Shown: positions 54,149 to 63,852, counted from the first letter of the stretch. The stretch is DNA of 64,000 nt from Deltaproteobacteria bacterium (GCA_011526105.1 WYAZ01000029.1:18359-82358), one strand, 5' to 3'. Notes: generated by a model not told the origin, from the sequence alone. Program-made: numbers and translations.

Positions 54149-54165
54149 GATCCCGGACCGGGATC
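54149..54165. promoter_or_regulatory. Perfect palindrome upstream of the coiled-coil gene
   Basis: GATCCCGG, one A, CCGGGATC: an uninterrupted 8+1+8 inverted repeat 20 bases before the start of the AglZ/FrzS-like gene. Such spacing suits a repressor operator or a 5' RNA hairpin. No U-run follows in either direction, so a terminator is unlikely. Confidence 0.45.
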
Positions 54166-54251
54166 GCGTCAAACCGATGCCCCTCATCATGTGCGAGGAT
54201 CGGTCGATCGTCGCTCGCTCATGTAGGGATTCGTAGGCGCGAAGCCGATTC

Positions 54252-54629
54252 TCAGTTCCAGTGCTCGCTGGAGTTGGCTTCTTCCCCCTCGAAGTCGTGG
54301 GACAACACGAAGAAATACACGACCTCGCCTCGATCATCGCAGAGGTCGAAGAAGAACTCTTCCTCTCGCTCGCCGGGCTGGACCTGGACATAGGCCACCT
54401 CCGCCGGGTTCATCACGACCTCGGCGACCGGCCTTTTGCCTCGAAGCATCTGCACCAAGACTCGGCCCTCGTCCTCGGGCGAGACCCGCCAGTGATGATC
54501 TTCGTGGTCATGCAGAACCATCTCGAGCGAGCCCGCCTGGATGATGCAGCCCAGATGGGCCTCCAGCCACGCCCAGAAGCGTTCCAGGGGCAGGGAACGC
54601 GAGACCTGAGAAAGCGCCTTCGAGACCAT
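54252..54629 (-). CDS. Small conserved protein of unknown function
   Basis: 125 residues from ATG 54629. The frame continues upstream to 55445 but that part is the antisense of the GNAT gene, whereas this part has good codon bias. Sequence is acidic and mixed alpha/beta (PLERFWAWLEAHLGCIIQAG; EVVMNPAEVAYVQVQPGEREEEFFFDLCD). No signal peptide or catalytic motif. It is divergent from the GNAT gene by 81 bases and sits upstream of the AglZ/FrzS-like gene on the same strand, separated by 123 bases with the palindrome. Confidence 0.7.
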   Translation of the reverse strand: MVSKALSQVSRSLPLERFWAWLEAHLGCIIQAGSLEMVLHDHEDHHWRVSPEDEGRVLVQMLRGKRPVAEVVMNPAEVAYVQVQPGEREEEFFFDLCDDRGEVVYFFVLSHDFEGEEANSSEHWN

Positions 54630-54710
54630 CCCCCGGACTTGCCCCAAAGGCTGGACCGAAGCAACGACATCTTCGCCCCTCGGGAAAACGAGCGTGCTAC
54701 GAGCGAATCG

Positions 54711-55172
54711 ATGATTCGTCCGGCGGAGCTCGGTGATCTCGAAGCCCTCGTGGCCGGCAACCGAGCGATGGCGCTCGAGACCGAGCAGCTCGAGCTCGAC
54801 GTCACCACGCTGCGCGAGGGGGTGAAGTCCATCCTCGAAGGACACGCTGCCGGTCGCTACTTTGTCGTGGAGGAGCACGGGCAGATCCTCGCCCAGCTCA
54901 TGATCACCTACGAGTGGAGCGACTGGCGCAACAGACAGATCTGGTGGATTCAGTCGGTCTACGTCACGCCCGAAGCGCGCGGCTCCGGACGCTACCGCGC
55001 GCTGTATCAGCACGTGCGTGAAGAAGCCGAGCGCTGCGGCGCGGCGGGGCTCAGGCTCTACGTGGACACGCGCAACACTTCGGCCCAAGCGGTCTACACC
55101 TCGCTCGGCATGGACGGCGGACACTACCGAGTCTTCGAGCGCATGTTCGGACCTTCTGACGAAGGCGTCTGA
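54711..55172 (+). CDS. GNAT-family N-acetyltransferase
   Basis: 153 residues from ATG 54711. One GNAT domain: MIRPAELGDLEALVAGNRAM at the start, substrate-side strands (WWIQSVYVTPEARGSGRYRAL) with the acetyl-CoA loop RGSGRYRAL, and the conserved end RNTSAQAVYTSLGM. Frames upstream to 54261 are antisense to the small gene and were left out. The family member is of the kind that acetylates amines or protein N-termini; the substrate is unknown. Followed after 106 bases by a secreted protein gene. Confidence 0.9.
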   Translation: MIRPAELGDLEALVAGNRAMALETEQLELDVTTLREGVKSILEGHAAGRYFVVEEHGQILAQLMITYEWSDWRNRQIWWIQSVYVTPEARGSGRYRALYQHVREEAERCGAAGLRLYVDTRNTSAQAVYTSLGMDGGHYRVFERMFGPSDEGV

Positions 55173-55278
55173 CAAACTGGCGAGCATCGAGCGTCGGATG
55201 TCCGCCGAGTCGTGTCGCGGCCGAGTGGTACGCGCCTTGCTTTGCCCGTCGCATGGACGGGAGAAGAGGAAGTGATCC

Positions 55279-55734
55279 ATGGGCTCATACATTCGAAACT
55301 CGGTGCTCGCGCTCATCGCGTCAGGCGCCCTTGGCTTCTCAGTGCCCGCGGAGGCGAACGAAGACTCCCTGCAAGTGACCCTCGAGTTGGCTGACCAGAC
55401 CAAGAGGCTCGCGCCGCTCAGTCTGAGCCTGACCCTCAGCGGCACCGAAGGCTGCGCTTCCGTCGATGATCGACGCGCGTCCGGAGAGTTGCACGTACAG
55501 GTCTGCCGCGATGGTGGGGATGACCGAACACCCGTTCTGAGCTTTCACATCGATCGAGTACTCAATCTCGAGAAGGGAACGGAGCGCCGCCAATTCCGCG
55601 TGAAGCTGAAGATGGCGGTGGGGAAGTCGCAGCTGATTGGACGCTTCGGCGAGCGTGACACCGCGATGGAGCTCACCGCGAGTGTGCGATCGATCTCGGC
55701 CGCGTCGCTTGGCAGCGGGTCCAGGAGCCCGTAG
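55279..55734 (+). CDS. Small secreted protein of unknown function
   Basis: 151 residues. Signal peptide MGSYIRNSVLALIASGALGFS with cleavage near AEA. The mature part is predominantly beta (LQVTLELADQTKRLAPLSLS, FHIDRVLNLEKGTERRQFRV) with two cysteines, probably a beta-sandwich. No similarity to a known domain that I recognise. The ATG has a purine-rich ribosome site (GAGGAAG). It precedes the GLG1-repeat gene by 20 bases and the two are likely co-transcribed and exported together. Confidence 0.75.
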   Translation: MGSYIRNSVLALIASGALGFSVPAEANEDSLQVTLELADQTKRLAPLSLSLTLSGTEGCASVDDRRASGELHVQVCRDGGDDRTPVLSFHIDRVLNLEKGTERRQFRVKLKMAVGKSQLIGRFGERDTAMELTASVRSISAASLGSGSRSP

Positions 55735-55754
55735 GCTCCGCCCGAGGAGACTTC

Positions 55755-56273
55755 ATGAGATACCTGAGCCTCGTTTTTTCCGCCGCCCTGCTTACGCCAG
55801 CGCTCACCGCATCCGCCAGCGCCCCCGGACCCTGCAAGGACGACATCGAGAAGCACTGCAAAGGCGTCAAGCCAGGCGGCGGGCGGATCATCAAGTGCCT
55901 TGGCGAACACAAGAGTGAACTCAGCGAAGGTTGTAAGGCGGCTGGAAAGTTCTCCTACGACGCGGTGAAGAGCTTCCTCTGGATGTGCGGCGCCGACGTG
56001 AATCAGCACTGCAAAGACGTGGTGCCGGGTGGGGGCCGAATCTACGTCTGCCTCGAGAAGCAGAAGACCAAGCTGCGCCCGCGTTGTCAGAAACACCTGA
56101 CCGAGGGCAAGGCGGCGGTCGAGAAGTTCAGCGCGGACTGCAAGGCCGACGTGGCGACGCACTGCAGAGGGGTACCGCCCGGTTGGGGCGGAATCGTGGG
56201 CTGTTTGACCGAACACAAGGCCAAGCTCTCGCCCACTTGCAAGCCGCACTTCGAACCCGAGAAACCGGAGTAA
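55755..56273 (+). CDS. Secreted protein with three GLG1-type Cys-rich repeats
   Basis: 172 residues. Signal peptide MRYLSLVFSAALLTPALTAS. Three tandem units of about 48 residues follow, each with the pattern C-x-D-I/V-x3-C-x2-V-x-P-G-x-G-x3-C-L-x-E-x-K-x-L-x3-C: CKDDIEKHCKGVKPGGGR, CGADVNQHCKDVVPGGGR, CKADVATHCRGVPPGWGG. This is the cysteine-rich repeat of Golgi protein GLG1, also found in some bacteria. Each unit should form its own disulfides, so the protein is periplasmic or surface-exposed. Its stop is four bases from the convergent acs gene. Confidence 0.85.
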   Translation: MRYLSLVFSAALLTPALTASASAPGPCKDDIEKHCKGVKPGGGRIIKCLGEHKSELSEGCKAAGKFSYDAVKSFLWMCGADVNQHCKDVVPGGGRIYVCLEKQKTKLRPRCQKHLTEGKAAVEKFSADCKADVATHCRGVPPGWGGIVGCLTEHKAKLSPTCKPHFEPEKPE

Positions 56274-56277
56274 GTTC

Positions 56278-58230
56278 TCAGTCCTCTTCGCTCTCGCGGA
56301 GTTTCGCGAGCACGGAGAAGTCTTCGAGCGTGGTGGTGTCGCCTTGCTGTGCGGCGCCGCTCGCGACTTCGCGCAACAACCGGCGCATGATCTTCCCCGA
56401 GCGCGTCTTGGGCAGGCTGTCTGTGAACCGAATGGCGTCGGGCTTGGCGATGGCGCCGATCTGCTGCGCGACCTGCGTGCGAAGGCGTTCCTTGAGCTCC
56501 GGGCTGGGCGTGACGCTGCCTTTGACGGTGACGAACGCGACCACGGCCTGACCTTTGATCTCGTCGGGACGCCCCACCACCGCGGCTTCCGCGACGTCGG
56601 GATGCGAGACCAGCGCGCTCTCGATCTCTGCGGTGCCCAGTCGGTGCCCGGCGACGTTGAGCACGTCATCGATGCGGCCGACGATCCAGAAGTAGCCGTC
56701 CTCGTCGCGGCGCGCACCGTCACCGGCGAGATAACAATGCGGGACCTTCGACCAGTAGAGGTCCTTGTAGCGTTCGTCGTCTCCGTAGATGGTGCGCAAC
56801 ATCGAGGGCCAAGGCTGCTTGATGACGAGCAGGCCGCCCTCGTTGGGGGCGCAGGAAGTGCCATCGGGCTTCACTACGTCGGCATCGACCCCAAAGAACG
56901 GAAGCGTCGCGGTGCCAGGTTTGGTGGGGGTGAGGCCGGGCAACGGCGTGATCATGATGGCGCCGGTCTCGGTCTGCCACCAGGTGTCTACGATGGGACA
57001 CCGATCTTCGCCGATGACGCGCCGATACCACATCCAAGCCTCGGGGTTGATGGGCTCACCCACCGTGCCGAGCAGTCGCAGGCTCGAGAGATCGTGGCGG
57101 TTCGGGAACGCCTCCCCCGCGCGGATGAACGCACGAATGGCGGTGGGCGCAGTGTAGAGGATGTTCACTCCGTGACGTTCGATGATTGACCAGAAGCGAC
57201 CAAAGTCAGGGAAGTTCGGGGCGCCTTCGTACATCATGACCGTGGCCCCACAGGTGAGCGGCCCGTAGACGATGTAGCTGTGGCCGGTGACCCAACCGAC
57301 GTCCGCGGTGCACCAGTAGATGTCCTCCTCTTTGAGGTCGAAGACGTACTTGCTCGTGATCGCGGTGCCGACCAAGTAGCCGCCGGTCGTGTGAAGGATG
57401 CCCTTTGGTTTCCCGGTGGAGCCAGAGGTGTAGAGCATGAACAAGGGGTGCTCGCTGTCGAAGGCCTCCGGTTCCTGCACCGCGGAGGCGTCCGCGAGGA
57501 GATCGGCGTACCAGTGATCCCGGCCAGCTTTCATCTCGATCGGGTTCCCGGCGCGCTTCACCACCACCACGCTCTTCACGGTGGGGCAGTCGGCGAGCGC
57601 TTTGTCGACCGCGGGCTTGAGCTCCACCACCTGACCCCGACGATAACCGCCGTCGGCGGTGATGACCGCGACACAGCCGGCATCGTTGACGCGATCGCGC
57701 ACGGCCTCGGCCGAGAAACCACCGAAGATGACGTTGTGCGGCGCCCCGATGCGCGCACAGGCGAGCATGGCCACGACGGCCTCGGGGATCATGGGCATGT
57801 AGATGGCGACGCGTTCGCCTTTGGCGATGTTCAGATCTGTGAGAGCGTTCGCCAGCTTGCAGACCTCGCGATGAAGCTGGGCGTAGGTCCAGGTGACCGT
57901 CTCGCCCGGCTCACCTTCCCAGATGATCGCGGCCTTGTTGCGGCGGGGCGTCGAGAGGTGTTGGTCGATGCATGCGACCGAGGCGTTCGTCTTGCCGCCG
58001 AGAAACCACTTCGCAAACGGCTCTCTCCACTCGAGCACTCTATCGAAGGGCTTCATCCAAGGAACCAAGCCCTGGGCCATCTCACGCCAGAACCCCTCGG
58101 GATCCTCGACGGATCGTTTGTGCATGCGACGATACTCTTCCATGTCGGAGAGATGGGCGGCCTTCTGAAACGCGTTGGGTGGTGGGAACTTTCGGTTCTC
58201 TTTGAGCAAGGATTCGATCGCGTCGGACAT
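56278..58230 (-). CDS. acs: Acetyl-CoA synthetase (AMP-forming)
   Basis: 650 residues, the normal length. Activates acetate with ATP and CoA through acetyl-AMP. AMP-binding P-loop [20 protein letters not shown], the ACS-specific [16 protein letters not shown] and [16 protein letters not shown], and the C-terminal acetylation site [13 protein letters not shown] with the conserved lysine. Deacetylation by sirtuin-type enzymes is usual in this family; no such gene is in view. Ten bases upstream on the same strand is the MBL-fold gene, so the two are probably co-transcribed. Confidence 0.96.
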   Translation of the reverse strand: MSDAIESLLKENRKFPPPNAFQKAAHLSDMEEYRRMHKRSVEDPEGFWREMAQGLVPWMKPFDRVLEWREPFAKWFLGGKTNASVACIDQHLSTPRRNKAAIIWEGEPGETVTWTYAQLHREVCKLANALTDLNIAKGERVAIYMPMIPEAVVAMLACARIGAPHNVIFGGFSAEAVRDRVNDAGCVAVITADGGYRRGQVVELKPAVDKALADCPTVKSVVVVKRAGNPIEMKAGRDHWYADLLADASAVQEPEAFDSEHPLFMLYTSGSTGKPKGILHTTGGYLVGTAITSKYVFDLKEEDIYWCTADVGWVTGHSYIVYGPLTCGATVMMYEGAPNFPDFGRFWSIIERHGVNILYTAPTAIRAFIRAGEAFPNRHDLSSLRLLGTVGEPINPEAWMWYRRVIGEDRCPIVDTWWQTETGAIMITPLPGLTPTKPGTATLPFFGVDADVVKPDGTSCAPNEGGLLVIKQPWPSMLRTIYGDDERYKDLYWSKVPHCYLAGDGARRDEDGYFWIVGRIDDVLNVAGHRLGTAEIESALVSHPDVAEAAVVGRPDEIKGQAVVAFVTVKGSVTPSPELKERLRTQVAQQIGAIAKPDAIRFTDSLPKTRSGKIMRRLLREVASGAAQQGDTTTLEDFSVLAKLRESEED

Positions 58231-58239
58231 GACGCTGTC

Positions 58240-59184
58240 CTAGCGCGAATTCGGGGTGAGATGAAGGCTCTCGCCCACCGCGAGCACGTGTTTCTGATGC
58301 TCGGGGAGTCCGAGGCGCTTCCACTCCGCGGCGAGACGCTCGGGCGGCTCGAGCAGAGGCTCATCGGTGAGCTTGAAGGTCCCCCAGTGCATGGCGAGAA
58401 AACGATGCGCGCCCAGGTCGATGAAGGCACGTGCGGCGTCTTCGGGGTTCATGTGTTGCCTGCGCATGAACCACTCGGGATCGTAGGCGCCGATGGGTAG
58501 CATCGCGGCGCCGATCCCTGGGAAGCGTCGACCGATCTCGCGGAAGCCGTCGAAGTACGCGGTGTCCCCGGAGTGATAGATGAGGACACCGTCCGCCTCG
58601 ATGACAAAGCCTCCCCACAAAGTAGCGTTGGTGTCGAAGAGGCCGCGCCGGCTCCAGTGCTGCGCCGGAACGAAGTGGATGCGCACGTGTCCAAGCTCGG
58701 TTTGTGACCACCACTCGAGCGAAGTGCTCTCGAGCCTCGCGGCACGGAAGGTGCTCTCGAGGCCGCTCCCCGCGATGACCGGTGCGCCGACCGCCTTCAC
58801 GGTCGGCAGATCCAGATGGTCGTAGTGATTGTGCGTGATGAGTGTGGCGTCGATCCTCGGCAGAAGCCCGATCGGCACCCCGGGGGGGACGTTTCGACGA
58901 ATGCCGCCGACGATCGATTCCCTCAGTGCCGGATCGATCAGCATCGAGCGTCCGCAGGCTTGGACCAACCAGCTCGCGTGCCCGAGCCAAGTCACGCGTA
59001 TCCCGTGTTCGGGCGCCTTCGAGAGCAAGGACAGATCCGGTTCGACACGCGACACCTCCGCGCGCGCAGGCGTGCTTGTACGTCGACCCGTGAGGCGATC
59101 GACCACCGCCCACTTCCACACCGAGGAGACCCCCACCGGGCCCGACCCGTCGAGGTTCACAAAACGCGGTCTAGATCGCTTCAA
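58240..59184 (-). CDS. MBL-fold metallo-hydrolase of the NAPE-PLD/UlaG-like group
   Basis: 314 residues; TTG start, with GTG 59160 as an alternative. The metal site HNHYDH (TLITHNHYDHLDLP), the strand VTWLGHASWLVQ, the later HSGDTAYFDGF and MHWGTFKLTDEP fit the N-acyl-phosphatidylethanolamine phospholipase D-like branch. No signal peptide in this version. It would hydrolyse a phosphodiester of a phospholipid or similar molecule; substrate not determined. The gene lies between acs and the lipoprotein at 59200, ten bases from acs and 15 from the lipoprotein stop. Confidence 0.88.
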   Translation of the reverse strand: MKRSRPRFVNLDGSGPVGVSSVWKWAVVDRLTGRRTSTPARAEVSRVEPDLSLLSKAPEHGIRVTWLGHASWLVQACGRSMLIDPALRESIVGGIRRNVPPGVPIGLLPRIDATLITHNHYDHLDLPTVKAVGAPVIAGSGLESTFRAARLESTSLEWWSQTELGHVRIHFVPAQHWSRRGLFDTNATLWGGFVIEADGVLIYHSGDTAYFDGFREIGRRFPGIGAAMLPIGAYDPEWFMRRQHMNPEDAARAFIDLGAHRFLAMHWGTFKLTDEPLLEPPERLAAEWKRLGLPEHQKHVLAVGESLHLTPNSR

Positions 59185-59199
59185 GGTTTCGTCCTGGTT

Positions 59200-60651
59200 C
59201 TAGTGGAGCAGGGCCACGGGGGTTCGAAACAGTCGCCGCCCCAGAATCACGTAGACGAAGTCGCCCTTCACCGCTGCGGCGTACGGATACTCCATCTGCG
59301 CCCCGGCCCCGGGCAGCTCGACCGATGAGGTGCAGCCGTCGTTCAACTTGAACGCCATGAGCGTCGTGCAGTTGTCAGCGAGGGTGAAGACCGCCTCTGC
59401 GTCGACGCCCGCCGGACGCGTCCGCGCCGGGGGCTCTCCAAAGCCACACGCGCTCGTGCTGAGCCGGCAGCGGGGTTGGTCATTCGGCATGTCGACTTGC
59501 AGCGGTTCCCAGGGATGGCTCCCACGCCGAGTGAAGAGCCCTCGCTCCGCCGTCCGCGCCCACAAGATGGACTCCTCGCGATCCCAGGTCCTCGAGAACT
59601 GCGCGATGCTCGAGTCGACCACGAGGCGAACTCGCTCCGTGCTCCACTCGAGCTCGGGCCTCCACGGATTCCCGCGCCAAACTCCTCCCATCCCGGAGCC
59701 GACCAAGAACGGGGCGCTGGCCTCTCCCAGGCGGGCGAAGGCGAGGACGCTGGGACGCTGTGCAATCTGGGAATGGGTGAAGCTGATACCATCGGTCGAA
59801 GTCGCGATCTCTCCCTGCCTCCCCATGACCACGAGTCCCTGTTCGTCAGCGTACACCTCGCCCACCGCAAAAGGCATGGAGGTCTCTCGGACGACCTCCA
59901 CGCGGTCGGCCGCGAGGCTCAGCTCCCAAACGGCGCCCGTGCTCGAGTTCACTCTTGCGATAGAGACCCAAGCGCGGTCCGGCATGAAACCGGATGCGCC
60001 GCGAAAGTACCACCCGGCAGGAGGATAGAGCGTCTGATCCGGCGGTGCACCCAGCAAGCGCAAGGCGTCACCGACGAGCAGAAGACGTTCGCCGGCGACG
60101 AGGTCCATGCGAAAGTACGCCGGACCCGGCACCACCTCCGGCACAACTTCGAAGTGCCCGTCACCCACGAGGTCGATGCAGTCCCAGCGCGCGGGCAGGC
60201 GCAGCCAAGCGGTCGGCAGTGGGTTCACGGCGAGTTCGACAAACGCTTCCTCCTCGAGCTGAAACGCTCGACCGATCGAGCCCACGGAGTGAAAGAGCTC
60301 ATTGTTGTCGTCGCTGCGGCAGACTGAGTCACAGGCCGAGCACGACTCGGGTGGGTCCACGATCTGAAGCTCGCTCCACCGCTCGGGGTCAACTCGCCGA
60401 TGCAGCGACGACAACGTCCGAGTGTCGAAGACGAACAGGTAGATGGTCTGGTCGTCTCGCAGCTCGGCGGAGGTGCTCACGAGAGGAATGGGGCCAAGGG
60501 CCGGCAGCCGGACACCCTCCTCGAACGGAACAAGAAAGGCGATCTCGTGCGCCTCGAGCTCCGGCAAGATGACGACGAGAGGGGAGGAATCTTGGCAGCC
60601 CGAGAGCAGCCAAAACCCAACTGCGAACCAGCCCTGCATTGCCGCTTTCAT
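59200..60651 (-). CDS. Lipoprotein, predicted beta-propeller
   Basis: 483 residues. Signal peptide with lipobox WLLSGC. N-terminal region with DDQTIYLFVFDTRTLSSLHR and a Cys cluster (ESCSACDSVCRSDDNNE) that matches the split gene at 31702. The rest shows repeated strands with GxG-type turns (GEVYADEQGLVVMGRQGEIA; LVGSGMGGVWRGN; WARTAERGLFTRRG) typical of sortilin/BNR-like propellers. No catalytic motif. Divergent by 99 bases from a related lipoprotein at 60751, so the two probably share a promoter region. Confidence 0.75.
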   Translation of the reverse strand: MKAAMQGWFAVGFWLLSGCQDSSPLVVILPELEAHEIAFLVPFEEGVRLPALGPIPLVSTSAELRDDQTIYLFVFDTRTLSSLHRRVDPERWSELQIVDPPESCSACDSVCRSDDNNELFHSVGSIGRAFQLEEEAFVELAVNPLPTAWLRLPARWDCIDLVGDGHFEVVPEVVPGPAYFRMDLVAGERLLLVGDALRLLGAPPDQTLYPPAGWYFRGASGFMPDRAWVSIARVNSSTGAVWELSLAADRVEVVRETSMPFAVGEVYADEQGLVVMGRQGEIATSTDGISFTHSQIAQRPSVLAFARLGEASAPFLVGSGMGGVWRGNPWRPELEWSTERVRLVVDSSIAQFSRTWDREESILWARTAERGLFTRRGSHPWEPLQVDMPNDQPRCRLSTSACGFGEPPARTRPAGVDAEAVFTLADNCTTLMAFKLNDGCTSSVELPGAGAQMEYPYAAAVKGDFVYVILGRRLFRTPVALLH

Positions 60652-60750
60652 GCTCGTTCGCGGACCAAGCTAGCATCTCGTCCACGGCTCGTACACGGCC
60701 CCGGCCGAGCGCGGCTGGTGCCCCACACCCGAGCCGCGTAGTCTCGTCCC

Positions 60751-62121
60751 ATGGGGCGATGTTCAGCCGCGGGGGTCGCTGCCTCGGCCCTTCTGCTGCA
60801 CACCGCGTGCAGCGCCCCATGGCCCGCATTTCCTCCCGAGCTCGTCGGCGATCACCGCGGTCTCATCGTGGCGCTCGAACGCGATCCCAGCACGCCACTC
60901 GAAGTCACAGCGCTGGAACTCGGAAGTGCTCCGATCGAGTTCGAGGTCCCCGCCGATGTCGAGCGGGTGTGGTTTCGGCTCTACGAAGCGCCCCTCGATC
61001 TCTACCTCGAGCGTCTCGGCCCTCAAGCTCAAGACCCCATGGGTCGGGCTCTTCCTCGAACCGACGAGAGCTATGCGCTCGATCTCTCGCTCTCTGTGCC
61101 CAAGTGGGAGAGGCAAGAGCCCTCGTCGCGCTTTGATGAGGTGCGCGTTTCGGGGCCGGTGGCCTGCGCGACCTTCACGAAGGTCGCCGGGCTCACCGAA
61201 CGGCTCCCGGATGAGATCCTCGCACGGCTCGGGTGGAACCAAGAGGGGACGCGGGTCATCGTTCTCGCGGGTCGGAGCGGACGCCGATGGGCGCTCGAAC
61301 CCAATCTCGAGCTGACCGAGCTCGAATCGCTCCCTCGTCCGGCCGGGGTCTCCGCCGCGGCGCAGGTGCTGCAGGCGAAGTCGCATACCACCGGTCTCAG
61401 CTTCTTTCTCGAGGAAGGAGGCATCGTGCTCGAGACGATGCTGGGTTTCGAGACGCTCGTCTTTCCCCACGGGAGCATTGCGGCGGGCAGCTATAGCAGT
61501 GGGTTCTCGGATCGTTGGTTGCTCGTTCTCAACGATCAAGGGGAGCTCTACGCTCATGTCCTGGGAAGCGGCGTCTGGGAAAGGCTTCACACGCTGCAGA
61601 CAGAGATCTCGCGAAACCTTCGACTCGAAATCTCGGGAGAGAGCTCATTTGGTTTCGCCGTGCTCGACCCCGACGCGAAAACGGTCTTTGTCGGTAGCCG
61701 AAGCGCTGTCGTCGAGACGATGCTCGAGACCGAGGGCCGGCCCCTGTACCTTGGACGCTTCTCCGGGCTCTACGTCGTCGCGACGGACAAAGGAGAGGTG
61801 TTCCAAACCGGACCTGAACTCCTTCTTTCTCTTGCCCTTCGAGCCCACTTCGACGCGCAGGTCACCGCGATTAGCCTGGTCGATTCAGCCCTCGAGCCGG
61901 ACGTGCCTTGGACGTTCGGATTTGCGGACGGCAGCTTTGCCGAACGATTGCCCACCGGCGTCATCTGTCCCTCTCAGCCAGCCCTTTCGGTGCCCCTCCA
62001 AGGCATCGGCCGTCTTCCGCGGGGCACCGCGGGCGTTTCGGAGGAGAGACTGCTCGTCGTGGGCCGGCAGACGCCCGATGGCGAGTTCAGCGCGGCGTTG
62101 TTCTCGCTGCGGCGCCCGTAG
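60751..62121 (+). CDS. Lipoprotein, predicted beta-propeller
   Basis: 456 residues. Signal peptide with lipobox LLLHTAC. N-terminal domain VPADVERVWFRLYEAPLDLY corresponds to the same region of the lipoproteins at 30143, 31702 and 59200. The C-terminal two thirds have propeller-like repeats (LLVLNDQGELYAHVLGSG; FVGSRSAVVETML; LYVVATDKGEVFQTG). Cysteines are few. Function unknown; together with the divergent neighbour it may make a surface pair. Followed 63 bases later by the amidase gene. Confidence 0.75.
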   Translation: MGRCSAAGVAASALLLHTACSAPWPAFPPELVGDHRGLIVALERDPSTPLEVTALELGSAPIEFEVPADVERVWFRLYEAPLDLYLERLGPQAQDPMGRALPRTDESYALDLSLSVPKWERQEPSSRFDEVRVSGPVACATFTKVAGLTERLPDEILARLGWNQEGTRVIVLAGRSGRRWALEPNLELTELESLPRPAGVSAAAQVLQAKSHTTGLSFFLEEGGIVLETMLGFETLVFPHGSIAAGSYSSGFSDRWLLVLNDQGELYAHVLGSGVWERLHTLQTEISRNLRLEISGESSFGFAVLDPDAKTVFVGSRSAVVETMLETEGRPLYLGRFSGLYVVATDKGEVFQTGPELLLSLALRAHFDAQVTAISLVDSALEPDVPWTFGFADGSFAERLPTGVICPSQPALSVPLQGIGRLPRGTAGVSEERLLVVGRQTPDGEFSAALFSLRRP

Positions 62122-62184
62122 GCCGCACCGCAGCGCCCGAGGTAGCTCCGAGACTCAACTCGTGGCATCAGTGCCGCCCTAAGC

Positions 62185-63852
62185 ATGAGCACCTACGATC
62201 TGCACTCGGTGAAGCTCCCCAAACTCAAGGGCGGGGCCCTGTCCGCCTTCGTTGCGGCCCTCGAGAGCCCCATCCTCGGGGCTGCGCTCATCGGACGGCT
62301 CAGGAAGGACGCGGGGCTCTCGGTGCTCTCGGCCGCGAACTTCGAGCATGCTCCGCGCAGCAGCCCGCTCGTGCCCAGCGTCGTCGCTGACCGCGCAAGG
62401 CGCGACCCGCCGACCGATCTCGGTCCGCTGTCGGCGCTCGAGCCCACCGGGCCTTTCGAGAGCGCCGAGCAGCTGACCGAAGCCTACGCGAGCGGTCAGA
62501 CCACCCCGGAGGCCGTCGCGCGTCGGTCGATCGAGGCCGCGCGGGCCGAGAAGAGCTCGCTGCACATCTTCGTCGCCCAGGACGAACGCGACGTGATCGC
62601 ACAGGCTCAGGCATCGACCGCTCGGTGGAAAAACGGCACGCAGAAGGGTCCGCTCGATGGCATCCCAATCGCCATCAAAGACGAGATGGACATGGTGCCG
62701 TATCCGACCACGGTCGGGACGCGCTTTCTCGCCCGAGGTCCAGCCACCGAGGATGCCACTTGTGTCCATCGCTTGCGCGAAGCGGGTGCGGTGCTGCTCG
62801 GCAAAGTGAACATGCACGAGATCGGCATCAACCCAAATGGCGCCAATCCTCATTATGGCCTCATGCGGAATCCTTACGATCGGAGCCGCGACACCGGCGG
62901 GAGCTCGAGCGCATCGGCGGCGGCGGTGGCGGCGGGCATCTGTCCCATCGCGGTGGGCGCCGACGGCGGAGGCTCTGTGCGTATCCCCGCGGCGCTGTGC
63001 GGTGTCGTCGGGCTGAAAGCAACGTTCAGCCGAGTCAGTGAACACGGGGTCGCGCCGGTCTGCTGGAGCGTAGGTCACATCGGACCGCTGGGTGCCACAG
63101 TCTACGACGTGGCGCTCGCTTACGCGGTGATGGCGGGCCCCGACATCGCCGACGAGTTGAGCCTCGTGCAGCCGCCGGTCACGCTCGATGCGCTGACGCG
63201 AAAAGACCTCACCGGTGTGCGTGTCGGTGTGTTCCGTCCGTGGTTCGAGCACGCGCAGCCCGCGATTGTGGCGGCGGCCGATCGCGCGCTCGAGCTGCTC
63301 GTGGCGAGCGGGGCCGAGGTCGTGCCCATCGAGCTGCCCGAGCTCGATCTCGCGCGGGTGGCGCACGCGGTGACCATCCTCTCGGAGATGATGGCCGCCA
63401 TGAGTGGCCACGGAGACCGCCTCGTCGAGCTGGCGCCGCACGTTCGGGTGAGTCTAGCGGTGGCCCGAGCCTTCACCTCCACCGACTACGTTCGAGCGCA
63501 GCGCGCCCGGGCGCGCGTCATGAGCCACATGGATCGCGTCTTCGAGAAAGTGGATGTCATCGCGACGCCCTCTACCGCGATGACCGCGCCGCTCATCCCC
63601 GTGACCCACGACCACGAGAGCTGGTCGGATCTCAGCACCACCGTGGAGCTCATGCGGTTCGCCTTCCTACAGAACCTCACCGGTCACCCCGCGATCACGG
63701 TGCCGTCGGGCTACGACTCGCTCGGACTGCCCATCGGCTTCGAGCTCACCGGTCGGCACTGGGAAGAAGCGCTGCTGTTGCGCGCCGCCGCGGTGGTGGA
63801 GGCCGGCACGGAGCGGCGACTGGCACCCCGGGCGGCGCGTCTTTTGGCCTGA
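62185..63852 (+). CDS. Amidase-signature enzyme
   Basis: 555 residues. The Ser-cisSer-Lys triad is present: K165 (PIAIKDEMDM), cis-Ser near S244 (GGSSSASAAAVAAG) and nucleophile S264 (GADGGGSVRIPAAL). Hydrolyses an amide or transfers ammonia as in GatA; the length and the 85-residue N-terminal extension (PKLKGGALSAFVAALESPI) differ from GatA (about 480), and no gatB or gatC is next to it, so it is probably a stand-alone amidase acting on a small amide or peptide. The start is a clear ATG and the stop TGA lies at the end of the domain. Confidence 0.9.
   Translation: MSTYDLHSVKLPKLKGGALSAFVAALESPILGAALIGRLRKDAGLSVLSAANFEHAPRSSPLVPSVVADRARRDPPTDLGPLSALEPTGPFESAEQLTEAYASGQTTPEAVARRSIEAARAEKSSLHIFVAQDERDVIAQAQASTARWKNGTQKGPLDGIPIAIKDEMDMVPYPTTVGTRFLARGPATEDATCVHRLREAGAVLLGKVNMHEIGINPNGANPHYGLMRNPYDRSRDTGGSSSASAAAVAAGICPIAVGADGGGSVRIPAALCGVVGLKATFSRVSEHGVAPVCWSVGHIGPLGATVYDVALAYAVMAGPDIADELSLVQPPVTLDALTRKDLTGVRVGVFRPWFEHAQPAIVAAADRALELLVASGAEVVPIELPELDLARVAHAVTILSEMMAAMSGHGDRLVELAPHVRVSLAVARAFTSTDYVRAQRARARVMSHMDRVFEKVDVIATPSTAMTAPLIPVTHDHESWSDLSTTVELMRFAFLQNLTGHPAITVPSGYDSLGLPIGFELTGRHWEEALLLRAAAVVEAGTERRLAPRAARLLA

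Noticed and set aside
54630..55445. Upstream extension of the small minus-strand gene
   Set aside because: It runs antisense through the GNAT gene, whose conserved acetyl-CoA motifs are on the plus strand.
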